DNA from: Xiphydria camelus | Lineage: Eukaryota > Arthropoda > Insecta > Hymenoptera > Xiphydriidae | NCBI GenBank assembly: GCA_963678675.1 | Contig: OY783194.1 | Coordinates: forward strand, 11,678,451-11,742,450 | Length of the DNA: 64,000 nucleotides | Direction: 5' to 3' | Part shown: in pieces, positions 31,433 to 43,554 of the stretch | How the letters are laid out: each line of letters begins with the position of its first letter | How positions within the stretch are numbered: the stretch's first letter is position 1 | Notes under the pieces: model-generated | Databases searched by the model: none | Told to the model about the DNA's origin: nothing | Seen by the model: the letters and a program-made list of their open reading frames with translations, nothing else | Translations under genes and position numbers: made by a program

Positions 31433-34178
31433 TTATGGTGAGACTAAACAGTCCTCCACAGTGGAGGTGCGACACTGCGTCGCCTCATAATACGAACAAT
31501 AGCTTCCATCGCCCGAAGAAGCCCTCTCGAGCAACACAAACCTGACCCCCTCTGCACAGTCTAAACAGCGATTGATTTTTGCCTTATTTTTCTTCAGTTT
31601 CAAGTTAATAACTATAACATGTGCGATCAAGAGTAGATCTCCTCGAGGTCGTAAATCCCGAAAGCACTACTACGTGACACGAATAGTGACCGAAAACGTA
31701 GAGTGGTGGATTTAAACCATATCGGTTAGTTGAAATGATGTAACACTGCACTCACAATATTACTGGTGATTATATTGGATTCGAAGAGATATAGTAATTC
31801 CGTGATGTAGCCGTGGTTTACAATTAGATACACTAAGAGGTAGTTTTGATGGAAATGTGTGGGACTGCGAACGCATTCGTAACCCCCATTCACCAAAACA
31901 TACCGCCTGCCTCGCTGTTGCGACCGATGTACAGATGATATCTAGATTAGTGCGTTTTACTGAGGTTGCGATGATAGTGAGCCTCGCCGCGTGAGTGATA
32001 GTCGTACGGCGGTCTGGCGCTCCAGCCTCGCAAAATCGACACATGGCTTTGCCTGGTAAAGGCGATAGACGGTACGGCGTCTACGTACGGTAGAGAGCGG
32101 TGGAATGGGGCAGAGTTGAGAGCGGTGTATTGGAGCAGGGTCGAGAGCGCTGTATGAGTGTGTGGGTTTCGTTACGGACGTGTCGTGTCGGGCGCGCGAT
32201 TTTAGTACCCTCAGCATAAAAGTTTCACTTCAAAAATCAGTCCCGTTTATATTTGATACACCCTCGTATATTCTTCACGCTCGTCTTCACTTCTATCTCT
32301 CACCATTCTCGCCCAAGCGTGGCGAAAATTCTTCGCAAACTATTCCCGTCCAGAGGCGAGGCATCGGAAACTCGAATCATTTGGATTCCGCTAAACAGAT
32401 GCAAGGAACAGCGCAAAGTATGCGATGTGTTTTCCCCGCGTCCACTGACCCGAGAGCAACGATTTGCTCACCGCTCTCGGCGTATACGTATAATTCACGG
32501 CGAATGTCGACTTAAAGTTCACCGCGAAGCAGCCGCAAACCCAATAATGGATGGCACCGCGAGTCGCATTCGAAGCACGGTCGTTCGGTTCAATTCAGTT
32601 CCGTCTTCCCGCTCCGTTCCATTTGGTTCCGTTCCGTTCCGTTCCTCGTTATTCCATTTCGTTCCGTTCCATTCCGTGCCACTCTGCGCCGTTACGCTCC
32701 CGCTTCGTCCCCGAGAGCCGCCGATCTACGGAGAATAACGTCCTATTTCAACCCGCTCGCCCCACCGTCACCTTCGCCTCTGCCGCCGACCTCTATTCCC
32801 CCACACCATCCACGCGGTAGTCGAATCCCAACGAATCTTACTCGACCCGACTCGTAAATAACGTTATTTATTCGCGAATTTGTTTTTGCTCGTGTGTACG
32901 ATATGGACCGTGCGGAAGAACGCTTCCAGAATGCATAAATGTTTTCCGCTATTTCCATTACAGTGGCTATCAAACCGTCGAATCCCGGCGGTATTTCATA
33001 TATCCCACGTCTACCGCGTGCTTGCATTCCTTTAGTAGTATGAGCAAGTTACGGTTCAGCAGATCCGAGAGAATGTTAATATAACTTCTCGATTATACAC
33101 GTGATACATCCTTGATTCCGGGTCTTCAGAGTATCTTGCAGCGATGTTCAATAAACTTCCCTTCCGACGTAATCCCAAGGGGATAAGTGATATGGTGTTA
33201 AATTAGGTGAACGAAGCAACCAATTTACGTTAATTCCATCGTCTGAATAAATGTGGAGTATAAAAATGGATAGAGTAGCAAGAAAAGACGTCGTATACTT
33301 CTTTAATATGGTCGACACTTATGAATGAAGAATTTTATCCGAGGATGTGGTCTGTTTCATCTTTTAGCATATGAATTGACAGCCAACAGTTCAAGAAAAC
33401 TATGGACGTTTATAATTTGTGAGAGTCGAGTTTGACCGTGCTAAAACAAAAGAAAATATGGAACAAGGCTTTATTATTTTTCTACTTATCCCCCCCTGTA
33501 CTCGACGAAAATTTAAAAAATTCTGGAATTCAGTACAAGGAATTTCCTAATAAATTGAAAAAATCAAACTACATGTCGAATTAATGCTTTCCTTCTCCTT
33601 TAAAAAATGCATTCATTTCATGCTGTTGTTGTACGTGAAAAATAAAGCAATTCGTGCATTTCAGTTTTATTGCATCTCACTCCATCTTTGATATACTTCC
33701 CCTCCAAAATCCAAACTCTCTCATACCTATATAAACACAGGATGTTCCACTCAGATACTTCGGATAAAAGTTCTTTGATGTCGTGCATGAAATATAATGC
33801 ATACAACAAATTCTTACTAGCGTGCATTATTTATGAAGTATAAAAGTTACCTTCACTTTTTTATATGAAACTGAATATTTTTAGTATATGCTATATGAGT
33901 TATAGAGCTAATAAAAATATATAACATAAAATACCCATCCGTCGAACCCCATTTGTGAGATATTTCACCTTACACATTTCTCATTAGTCTCGATAACCTC
34001 TATAATTTTTATAAGAATAAAAATATTAGGTTCGGTATGAAGAAATAGAGGCGACCTCGTAAACAATACATGTTATCAAAAATGTGTTGCATATTATATG
34101 TTCTCCTCGACATTAAATAGCTTTTGTTTGGAAGACTTGTTCTTAAAATAATAATAAATAAACATGATTACTATCCCA
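31433..34178. other. non-coding, CpG-rich then AT-rich
   Basis: 31433-32830 is CpG-rich and includes the repeat shared with 27592-27828 and a single arm of the CCTTTCC module. The longest frame, 32253-32738 (161 codons), is kept open by GC-rich composition and a pentamer tract, and resembles no family I know. 33030-34178 is AT-rich with no gene seen. Confidence 0.45.
32590..32680. repeat. degenerate (GTTCC)n tract
   Basis: About a dozen GTTCC or ATTCC pentamers in tandem, with interruptions (for example GTTCCGTTCCGTTCCGTTCC near 32625-32645). Confidence 0.8.
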
Positions 34179-34306
34179 AGGGCCGGTTTTACGAACAGGT
34201 ATAAACGCGTTATAGCGCTATACTGAGAATAACCATAAGGCTTATTGCTGGTTATTCTCAGTATAGCGCTATACCGCGTTTATACCATGTTGGTAAAACC
34301 GGCCCT
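34179..34306. mobile_element. 128 bp palindromic MITE (AGGGCCGGTTTTAC)
   Basis: Inverted arms of about 55 bp beginning AGGGCCGGTTTTACGAAC and meeting at TAAGGCTTATTGC. The superfamily and target-site duplication are not clear from the flanks. Confidence 0.88.
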
Positions 34307-35985
34307 ATAAGTGGAACATTTCATTTAGCGGCCTCTTACTTATTTTTTTCTGACGAAAGAAAATACGTTCTTTTTGAAGAGAAAAAAAAAGTACTAAAGA
34401 ATGTACGAGTGGTGTCTTAAAAGTAAGTTCCACTATTTTTTTAAACCCGTTTGTTTGGCGGGAAAATATTTGCAAAATATTTATAAAAGAAGTCGGAATC
34501 AGTAATTAAATTAGCAATGACACTTGTAGTAGAGATAGGAATTTGCGAATAGTTTTTGCATTTATAATTAGAGCGAACATTTTTAGTGGGCCAAACGCAT
34601 AGAAAAAACAGGCAACGGCGGTGTTGCTTGCATTTTTTAATATTTTTATTTTGATGTTCTATTTATAAAAAAATACTAAGGTACTCACTTTTCTTCTGAA
34701 TAGGGGTAGTCCCGCCTACAAAAAATAAAGCATGTCCATTCCCGTTGTTAAATATAAAAAAAAGTGTTTAATATTTTTATTTGTGGGACCATCCGTAATC
34801 CGGAGAAAAGTGAGTGCTCTAAAAATAATATAACAATAAACTTAAAACCTCAACATTCGCCGGGAAATGTGCGACGCTCGAGACTCGAAAAAATACTAAC
34901 AATAAGCTCTATTCCTTGTGCGAGGCGAAGGGCCGTGCGCCGTTGTGATCGAGTCCATCAAGAGACACGGTAGTGTCTCGCGGCATGTTCGTTCAACTAT
35001 CGTCGCGGGCACCCGTGTATCTTTACAGGAAAAATGTCTGCCCCCTTCACCCCTCAATTTTTACATCGAATTTTCTCAATAAATATATGGTTATAACCAA
35101 AACAATGCTTAGTTACGCCATATAAATTGATTATTCTCTATTGTTAGAGACCAGAATAAATTCTATAAGTTACATATTAACAGAGATTCATCCTTATCAC
35201 AACGCGAAGCCACGCCCCTCGCGCCTAAGAGTCGAGAATGTTACGATTTCTCGGCCGATATCTATGTCAAAATGTCACAAAAATTCAGGCAATCTTCGGC
35301 GATATTCGGCCATGATCGGAAATGTGTATACATAGATCAAACACACACACGCGCCATTGAATGTGTGAGATATATTCCGGCTTTCATCGTCGACTGTTCG
35401 GCGACGATCGGAAATGCGTACACAAATGCGACCGCACGCATACACCATCAAATGTATGTGAGAGAATATATATGTATGACTTCAAATGCCTGTATCTCCT
35501 TTCCTAATTACTTTAAAAATATTTTTTCTTTTTCCTTGAATTCAGAAAATTATAGCGAGCATTTCCATTACTGTAATTATTTCCATGCAATAACATATAT
35601 TATGGTTTCATGCCGATTATATATGTTCAATTGCTCGTTTCATATGGTGACATTAAATGTATCAAGCTGTCAAAATAGCTTAAAAAAAGAAGGAAATGAC
35701 ATGACTATATATTATCGACTATCGGATTATTTATACCTTACCGACTGCCGAAGTCAAATTTCAAGGTATCGGCCATAGGTATGACTTTGATCGGATTGCC
35801 CGCGGACATGGGTCATTCTTACGAAAAGCAGATTATTTCAGTTCTAATAAAAAAAAATAATTCATGGAAAAATTTTATATTTTCCTTTTTCAAATCCATA
35901 AAATTATTCTTTCATCATACAACTACATTTCCGAGATGGTAGATAATATTTAAGCACAAATTAACAAAAAAGTTAAAATTGGATT
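34307..35985. other. non-coding, no gene seen
   Basis: A degenerate hairpin at about 34683-34825 (TACTCACTTTTCTTC against GAAAAGTGAGTG). The segment at 34958-34996 is the reverse complement of 42282-42317 (shared GACACGGTAGTGTCTCGCGG). The open frame at 35272-35778 (168 codons) spans a tandem duplication and resembles no known protein. Confidence 0.45.
35303..35480. repeat. two-copy tandem duplication, about 93 bp period
   Basis: TTCGGCCATGATCGGAAATG (35303 area) recurs as TTCGGCGACGATCGGAAATG (35397 area). Each copy goes on to a GTA(T/C)ACA segment, a CA-rich stretch and ATGTGTGAGA/ATGTGAGAGA. Diverged, so not recent. Confidence 0.7.
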
Positions 35986-36255
35986 TTACGGAGATGAGAC
36001 ACTGACCAAATTATTCACTTTTGTTCGTGGAATTATCTTTTTGTTTGCTTTTTTTAGTCGTTGAGCTCGTGCTTTATATTTTCTTGCTCGTCTTTCTGCT
36101 TTACGTAATTTATTTTCAAGATACTTAATTTGTAAATTTAGTTTGGCTCTATTCTTTCTTCTAATCTTTTTGCCGCATGATACTCTACTTCTAGAGCTCG
36201 AGGAGGATCCAGCACTATTAGGAGGATCATTAAGATTAAGTGCTTCGATCTGCAC
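35986..36255 (-). CDS. basic coiled-coil ORF, N-terminal part of a TE-type protein
   Basis: About 89 codons, opening without ATG (GTG at 36255). Ser-rich start, then RRKNRAKLNLQIKYLENKLR, KAERRARKYKARAQRLKK and IPRTKVNNL. The heptad-like Leu/Ile spacing plus dense Lys/Arg predicts a basic coiled coil. From memory, a Y-x-x-R..RLK...PRTKVN ending precedes the RDTC-x-C domain in the same uncharacterised TE family as 23421-23885, so the two fragments may be different pieces of related genes. A stop follows VSVSSP at 35986; the rest is absent. Confidence 0.4.
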   Translation of the reverse strand: MQIEALNLNDPPNSAGSSSSSRSRVSCGKKIRRKNRAKLNLQIKYLENKLRKAERRARKYKARAQRLKKANKKIIPRTKVNNLVSVSSP

Positions 36256-37105
36256 TTGGAGAGAGCTTGGTCAGTTAAACATTTTTGAACAGAAGTATTC
36301 ACGGAGGTGAGAAATTTTGATAAGTTCCATTACACAGTAAAGCATTTTGAGGTTATCAAAAGTACGCGTGGTGTTAAAGAAACTTGTAGATGTGTTCTAC
36401 TTATCTCCAGGTCAACAAGCAAATTAAATAAATAATGTCTTCTTATAATGTACTAACGGAGGTGAGGAATGATCTTGAACAAATATCTTTCCTTACCTGT
36501 TTTATGAAATTATCACAAACCATTTCAAGATTTACCAATGATTTTAACATTACTGAATCGTCAGTACATATAAATTGATACCTTCGCACATCCTGAATAG
36601 ATGGAGCAGTATTTACGATATTTATAGTATTTTAACAAGAAAGTAACGGAGGTGAGATTGTTTTGGCGGACAAGACGAGTTAGTAAAATTCTTTAATTTT
36701 CATGAAGATTGAAGAAAAATGTTTGAGTGATTGCAATTAAACATTGTTCTACTTACTTTACAAATATCCTAAAATTGATAATTGGTTTTTAGTTTTCTAT
36801 AATACATGTAACAGTGTCGTATTCTGTATGGGCGGACAAGAAAGGTCTGCTTTTCGTGAGAATGACCCACATACGGCAGTTATTTATGAAAATCCTGTCA
36901 CGAACGAATTGTTCTGGGTAAAATATAAATATTATCGAAACACATTAATTATAAAATCACTTCAAAATATCACGAGAATAAATCAAAAGTAACGTGATTA
37001 TAATTAATTGACTCGTATCGGTATAAAATGTGACTTTAATTTTGTGGTTATTCTCATGAATAAATTCCAAAAAGGAGTGAAATCTTGTCAGAAAAACAGA
37101 TTCTC
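36256..37105. other. non-coding with three copies of ACGGAGGTGAG
   Basis: ACGGAGGTGAG occurs at about 36301, 36456 and 36647; each contains the AG|GTGAG form of a splice donor. The frame at 36744-36992 has no recognised motif. Confidence 0.45.
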
Positions 37106-37916
37106 TGTAAAAAAAAAGGCGGCATGTTCATTCAGTGCCAAAAAGATTCGAAATCAATTAAGATCGCCATATTCAAGATTTATATATAAAAAATAAAAGG
37201 CATCATTTAAAGGAAAATTATTGTAAATAAAAAGTTACTAAAAAATTCGACGACAAAAAATGTATTTAAAAAATTTCATAAAAAAGAACTTGCCGCGTTT
37301 TTGCCTTCAAAATGAAAAATTCAGACAGATAGAAAATTATATTCGATTTTTATGCACTTATGATTATAAATAAATTCATACACTTATACCGTATGTCCGT
37401 CTCTATATTAACCAGTTTGAAAGTAACCTTCGGATAGGCTTGGTCGGTACTCGAGTCATTTAATACGGTAGAAGTCGAGTCGGCAGTTAGAGTTGATGTC
37501 AATTCGGGAGATCGAAGCGTCTAACCTCGAAATTGTGAATTTGTGAATAATGGAAATTGCGAAAATAATTATAATTACGGTATAAATGTCTCGATTAACG
37601 ACCAAGCCTATTCGAAGGTAACTTTCAAACTGGCCGGTACAGAGACGGACATACGGTATGATACCACCAGTATATAGTGGAAAAAATATGAAAACTTAAA
37701 TGCAGCAAGTTCTTTTTTATGAAAATTTTGTTATAAATTTTTTGTCGTCGAATTTTTTAGTAACTTGATTTACAATAATTTTCCTTTCAAATGATGCCTT
37801 TTATTTTTATATATAAATCTTGAACATGGCGATCTTAATTTATTTCGAATCTTTTTTGGAGAGTATTTTACGTATCAATTTTTTTGGCACTGAATAAACA
37901 TGCCGCCTTTTTTTAC
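37106..37916. mobile_element. fold-back element with MITE A in its loop
   Basis: Arms of about 200 bp (37106-37318 and about 37700-37916) are inverted copies with outer ends TGTAAAAAAAAAGGCGGCAT. The right arm has an extra 22 bp near 37860-37881. The loop holds the family A MITE at 37387-37658, inserted later. Confidence 0.85.
37387..37658. mobile_element. palindromic MITE, family A, copy 2
   Basis: Ends CCGTATGTCCGTCTC and mirror, flanked by TA. It is shorter in the right arm than copy 1. Shares the GTAGAAGTCGAGTCGG and GATCGAAGCGTCTAAC blocks with 2180-2523 and 41588-41735. Confidence 0.85.
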
Positions 37917-39861
37917 ATTTATTTACACGCGCCTATTTACCTCGCTTGGGAAAGGCTATGTACCAGGCTAAGGACGGTGCGATATGCGGTGCGCCATTGT
38001 TAACACCCACTAACGCACATGACGTGACAGTCAGTATTGCAGCGAGCATTTGTTTTTACACCGTTGTTTTAGCATTTATTTTTCATTAAAATACAAGGCT
38101 GTAACTTTTTACCCCTGTCAGATCCAACCCCGGTTTTCCCTAACTGTAAGAGGCTCATTCAAATGATGAGCGAGATGTCAAAATGATTTGTTTCTCGTGT
38201 TTTTACGATAAATATCATCCAAGAATTTACAACAACACTTATAATGAGTTGCGAAAGTTATTATGACTAATTACCTTTTTATAATGTGATAAGGAATTAA
38301 GCCTTTAAAATGAAACTAATTATTTTGCATATTTTGTATCTGTTTTCTTGGGAGAATGTTTTCACTTAATGTTTATATGGTGCGTAGAAACCGTCAAAAT
38401 TCAGTTTATATCTCTTACCTCAAGGCCTGTTTACACGAACGCTTGGATACGTATACTCGTATTTCTTTCTTGGCTGTAGAATATCCAGAACAAATTTGAA
38501 CCAAATCCCAGATTTCCACACTGTAGCCTCCCCTGGTCAGAACGTGTTAGTTACTGAGAAATAGAAACTTCATTGTAAGTAGGTACGTACTCTTTTTTTT
38601 TTCAGTCCTTGGTATGAGCCTCTATCGGGGCTCTTGTTAAGACATAGATAAGCTGTGGGAGTCCTGAAATACCTACCCATGTGAGCAAAATTCGCAGAAA
38701 ATTTAAATGTGCCGTGACGGGGGACTTAAATGTGCGCATATATGGCATATGTATGGTATCTTGTGGAGGGTCTTTGAAAGACCATGGTATTCATTTCGAT
38801 TTTAGGCAATCTTGTAGAAGGTTTTTGAAACATCAAAAATTCCTCACAAAATGGTGCCGCATGCGCATATTTAAATCTTTCAACAAATGAGGACATCACT
38901 GAGACATCAAGTACTGTCTGGGTTGAGGAGAATCTTAAATTTGAAGCCAAGGTGCATTGTGAAGATTTTAATAACTTTCTTGTTAACCACATCTAGGTCA
39001 CGAATCTTCAAAAATTACTTTGTTTATGAATCAACTATCAATTTATTCATTCTGAATCTCTGTTTTATTATAACATTTACGAAAAAACATCATTTAGCCC
39101 ATTTTTCGAAAAGAACTGTTCTTTTTTTTCCTTTGTCTTATTATACGCTTTTTTCTATTCAATTTCAAATAGGGAATTATCACAACGTGGAAACAATTTC
39201 GTAAACAGAAATATTCCGAGCTTCTGTGTACGGGTCTTTATCGGAAACCCACTTCCGTGGAACTTGGCGATTCTCTCTGCCGTTTCTCGAAAGTTACGAC
39301 TCTTCCATTTTTCCTTCGTCTGCACGAGACAATCCTCTTCCTGTTGTTCCTTTTTCTTCATGGTTCACGTGAAAAGACGGACTGTCCTTCCATTGAAACT
39401 TATTGCATTTGTAGAGGTTTATGCATGTTTCGAAACTTCACGACCCCGAGATACGAGAATACATTTGAAAATAATTCCTTCAAACAATCCGGTTCTTTTT
39501 GAAATCGATTTCTATAGAGCAATGACATTAATATGATTATTCATTCATATGTTTTTACTCAGAATAAAAAAAATGAATACCCCTTGGAAGCTAACAATTC
39601 AAGGAATTAATTTCGATTTACGATATTTGATTGATTTATATACGTTTAGAGAGAAATAATACATATAATTCAGCACAATTATAAGATCAAACGTATTTAT
39701 ATTAAAGAAAAATATATTCAGAAAAATATATTCCTCTCATTTAAACACTTCGTTCATTATTTTTGATAAATTCTTTGGTGCACACAAATTTCCATCCGTT
39801 CACATTCCTGTATAGCATTTCTACGGGTGTTTTATTTTCTTTCTTACTAATACTTATATTA
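37917..39861. other. non-coding, no gene seen
   Basis: Imperfect hairpin at about 38718-38885 with GGAGGGTCTTTGAAAG and AGAAGGTTTTTGAAAC as internal near-repeats. Frames here (38681-38890, 38887-39204, 39257-39536) carry no recognised motif. Confidence 0.45.
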
Positions 39862-39863
39862 TA

Positions 39864-40034
39864 CATGGTGAACCCCAGGTTAAACGTCATTAATTTTGAT
39901 ATGTTATAGAACAACAAAAATAAAGCAGATTTTCATAAGAAAATGTGTTTCAAAAATGTTCTTATGAAAGTCTATTTTATTTTTGTTGTTCTATAACATA
40001 TCAAAATTAATGACGTTTAACCTGGTTCACCCTG
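39864..40034. mobile_element. 171 bp palindromic MITE, CAGGGTGAACC family
   Basis: Ends C(A/C)GGTGAACC and mirror GGTTCACCCTG, flanked by TA (39862-39863, 40035-40036). Arms contain GTTAAACGTCATTAATTTTG. Related to the material at 7386-8003. TA duplication suggests Tc1/mariner mobilisation. Confidence 0.88.
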
Positions 40035-40093
40035 TATATACTAGAGGATTTTCATTATTATTTTTTATTTTAAGATCACTGTAATAGAATTAA

Positions 40094-40331
40094 CACTAGA
40101 ACTACCGAATGGTCGCGCTTTATAAGAGGGTCGTTTTGGCGGGTGATTATTTCGTTATCCGTGGATTTTTCGTCCACACTGCTATAGAACTTTTTTGTAG
40201 ACCAAAATGTGCTCTACAAAAAAGTGTTCTACCAATTTTGACAAAAACTTCACGAGTTACGAAATAATTGAGGTTGAATGGAACTCTGAATAAGACACCG
40301 GTCAAATTGACCGGTTGTGGTAGTTCTAGTG
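40094..40331. mobile_element. 238 bp piggyBac-type MITE with TTAA duplication
   Basis: CACTAGAACTACC at the left and its mirror at the right, each bordered by TTAA (40090-40093, 40332-40335). TTAA targeting is the piggyBac signature. Internally GC-poor with a CTACAAAAAAGTG pair (about 40194 and 40212). Confidence 0.88.
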
Positions 40332-40335
40332 TTAA

Positions 40336-41203
40336 AAGACTTAACTCTTTTGAAAGGTCTACACAAAATGTTCCATGACAAAACTTTGATTACAAAAAAT
40401 TTCTTTAAATACAAACGAATTTTGTTAAATGTTTAATATTGTGATTTATTTATAGTAAATTTTCTTAAAATCTTCTACGTGTAGAGTAGTGGATTCGTTA
40501 ATAAAATCTTTAAAAAAGAGATTAGACACATGTGGGGGTTATTAAATCCGTGGTAAACAGCAACAACCAACGGCTTGGCAACTTTAGAGAGTATATAATT
40601 TTCTTCTAATATCGGGTACAATTGACATTTCGAACTTTTCGCCAGGGGTGGTCCATCTATGTTTACATTAATATTGATATTATTAGACATTTATTTATAT
40701 CAACAGTTCTCAACATGTCCGTTAGTGCCTTCATTAATCAATAGTAGAAATACTTTTCGAGTGGAATGTCGCGAAGGATTGTAGTTTTCAGTGTGTAGGG
40801 CTCTACTATTTCAAAACCTTTCAATATCTTCAATAACGAACCATCTACTTTATATGTGACATTATGCTGACAAACCTACTGTGTTAATTTTTTTTCAAGT
40901 TCCTCCCGTCATAACTATCTTTAGTGTCTCTTACTACTCTGTTCTCCTTCTTGTTGCACTTCACAGTTGTCCGCAGCTACAAGATTGTCATCACTACTGG
41001 CATTTCCATCATTAAACTTTCAATAGACATCCTATTTCCTATATCATCTTCATTAGTTTCATTTTCAGGAAGATTATGTCGCAAGGATTTGCACACTTTC
41101 CGCGTCCTTTTATTCTTCTGGTTCGAAGATACGTTCATTACTTCCGCTCAGTCATCTTTTAAACTGCAAGTACTAGACTTTTTAGAGGGGAAAGAAAAAT
41201 TTA
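40336..41203. other. non-coding, no gene seen
   Basis: Frames at 40475-40690 and 40924-41247 have no recognised motif; nothing else noted. Confidence 0.45.
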
Positions 41204-41587
41204 TTAACACGTTCCGTACCGCGTGGGGCGTATACGATCCACGCTGAACTTTCCGTTCAGGCCATTTGGAATTCTCATTGAAAAGCGAAGAATTTGTGAA
41301 ATGAAACTTCTATGGGCGCCTTGGGTATGCATCTGTTTGCCCGCAATCTCCTATGTAACGAAAAACCCGACACCATAACTCATCACGGTCGCAGGAGAGG
41401 GAATAAGCTATGGCGTAGCTCAGAATGTACGTGCACATCACAGCCTTCCCCCTCTCCTTCAAACTGGCCGAAGTGAGGCAACCGTTTAGTTAAGTGACTA
41501 TGATGACTCATCACCGCCACTGGGGAATTCGTGCGTACGAATTGCGTATCGGTAATGTCACTTATAACAGAAATGTAATAGAATAAT

Positions 41588-41735
41588 GGCGAGTAATTTC
41601 CATTATTCATAAATTCACGATTTCGAGGCTAGATGCTTCGATCTCCCGAATTGACACCAACTCTAACTACCGACTCGACTTCTACCGGTATAAATGACTC
41701 GAGTACCGACTAAGCCTGGCCGAAGGTAAATTTCA
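41588..41735. mobile_element. family A MITE, single-arm copy 3
   Basis: One arm only, from GAGTAATTTCCATTATTC to the GGCCGAAGGTAAATTTCAA end, matching the right arm of copies 1 and 2; the other arm and the terminus are missing. Confidence 0.75.
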
Positions 41736-42496
41736 AGGTCCCTGCAACTGACCAGTTCTGCGCGGGACTTTCTGTATACAGCTGGCTTGAGACCAGTGTG
41801 GCATCTCCGTCACTGTGCGTAGCTTCAACTATCGCCTTTCCTCTCCGAAGTAATCAGTTTTCTTCAGTAGTAAATTTTTCAGTGATGTTTCGATAAGCGT
41901 GTGCTGTTGACGTAATTGCAGTCCCGTATCTTTCTCAGAAACTTTCATTACAATAATTATGTACGCCGTTTCCTACCGCTATTACTATCGCAATTTAAAT
42001 GCTTTTCCAATTTAACATTAAGCTCGTCATTAGGTATAATAGCAAGGTGATACGGCGCCACAAACAAAGGTTACCAATGTACTTATAATCCCACATCCTT
42101 CGCGGAAGGCCAATTACCGGATGGATTGGAATAAGTCACCTTCCGCAGTGGCCACTCATAAATACCGCTCTATGCATTAAGTCAACTTTGTAAAGGGGAG
42201 AAATAACAAATTCAATAGGTGACCATTCCGGTAAACCTGATCCGCGGCGACAGCGCTGTTGTCGTTCTAACGAACTACTGGAATGAACATGCCGCGAGAC
42301 ACTACCGTGTCTCTTGATACCTGGCTTATCAGGTACAGAGGATCGCTTCAACATTCCGCGTAGCCTGAACTCTCGTTATGACTAAGGATAAGCAACGGTA
42401 CCCTTGCTCGCTAACCGGGACGCGGAAACTAGCCGATCGGGGCACACCGCATCAACCCCCACTAGTTACACCATCATTCTCATTCAACCAATCAGA

Positions 42497-43118
42497 ATTC
42501 TCAATTTTCACTGTGTGGTACACTTCAAACGCCCCAACTTTCGAGCGGCAGGAGTGGCTGTATACGAAAATACTGCAAATACTACGAATATTGTCACTCC
42601 TCATTTAACTGTACAACAAACTAACACATTATCTGTGAATACATCAGCAATCGGCGATATATGTGCTGCGAAATGTTTCATGGAAAATCAGCAGAAAGTT
42701 TTAATGGTTGTCATATATATATATATATATCTCCAAACCACTCAGTAGTTTGGCAGCAAAAGCCTAGAGTAGCACAAATATAATAAAATTCCTTCATCGC
42801 TCTCTGGTTGTATACACTGTGGATATCGCACCCCTGGTTGATCCCGAACTTAGCAGGATACCTATGATTCTTAGTGGGGATTTCAATACGAATTTCTCAT
42901 CACCTCAGTCCCAGCCATTAATTGACTATCTGCACGATAAACTTCAGTTACGCATGACAAACAACCGTACGGAACCTTGAACAAGAGCAGGAACGACTAT
43001 CGACGCAGTGTTTGCTAGATTTTTAGACCGTCTACAATCAAGAATTTTCGTTTCCTATTTCAGTTACCAGAAACCAATTATTAATTTTCTAGACGATGGG
43101 GAAATGGAGATAGAATAA
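42497..43118 (+). pseudogene. EEP-type endonuclease domain, TE-derived, broken
   Basis: First part: FHCVVHFKRPNFRAAGVAVY, NTSAIGDICAAKC and VLMVVIYI, then an (AT)n tract (42708-42731) and a frame break. Second part from 42819: VDIAPLVDPELSRIPMILSG-DFN, TTIDAVFARFLDRL, and FVSYFSYQKPII to TAA at 43116-43118, with one internal TGA after RTEP. GDFN is the endonuclease/exonuclease/phosphatase motif, and SYFSY-x-KP replaces the SDH-type end as in some TE-encoded nucleases. I recall similar domains attached to animal Helitrons and other TEs, but the parent element cannot be fixed here. Inactive. Confidence 0.65.
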
Positions 43119-43554
43119 ATGATTTCTTATATTAACGGGGCTACATTGTTTAATATTATTACCTTACATCCCCATGCATTACCCAAACATCGATCACCCC
43201 TCTTTATGGTACTCACGAAGTTTTACTTCTACCGCGCAGCTCTCTACGCACTCGTTTTAAAAAAATTTATTGTAGAGTCAAATATAGGCACCTTACATCA
43301 TGTATACCGCGTTAATAAAAAATTAAATTTTGTATTGTTATTAATAATAATAACAATAAAAATTAATTTATTGCTTTGTTGTCTAATGCATATTAAAATG
43401 TATAACCTTTTCTTGCTAATTATGACTTTGTACTGTTGGAAAATTATAAGAAATACGTCAAAAACGAGTTTATTTAATCGTAAAAGCGTGGGTCGTATAC
43501 GCCCCACGCGGCCTAAACGGAAAGTCTTCAAAGATCGGTCCGGCACGGAACGTG

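Larger units (their letters stand above)
41208..43554. mobile_element. 2.35 kb TTAA-flanked element, piggyBac-like ends
   Basis: Left end CACGTTCCGTACCG and right end (inward) CACGTTCCGTGCCG, bordered by TTAA (41204-41207, 43555-43558). Both sides carry a subterminal near-palindrome GTGGGGCGTATACG. No piggyBac transposase is inside; instead there are a family A MITE arm, a CCTTTCC-type module near 42095, and an EEP endonuclease relic. Either a non-autonomous element that collected insertions or a chance pairing of two ends; the matched subterminal palindrome favours the former. Confidence 0.65.

Noticed and set aside
32253..32738. 161-codon plus-strand frame
   Set aside because: Kept open by GC-rich and GTTCC-repeat composition; no family resemblance, and an overlapping 117-codon frame is equally good.
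35272..35778. 168-codon plus-strand frame
   Set aside because: Spans a tandem duplication and AT-rich sequence; no domain, no sensible composition for a folded protein.
41208..43554. Interpretation as an autonomous piggyBac
   Set aside because: No transposase motifs (no GVD or R-W-P block, no Cys-rich tail) inside the ends.
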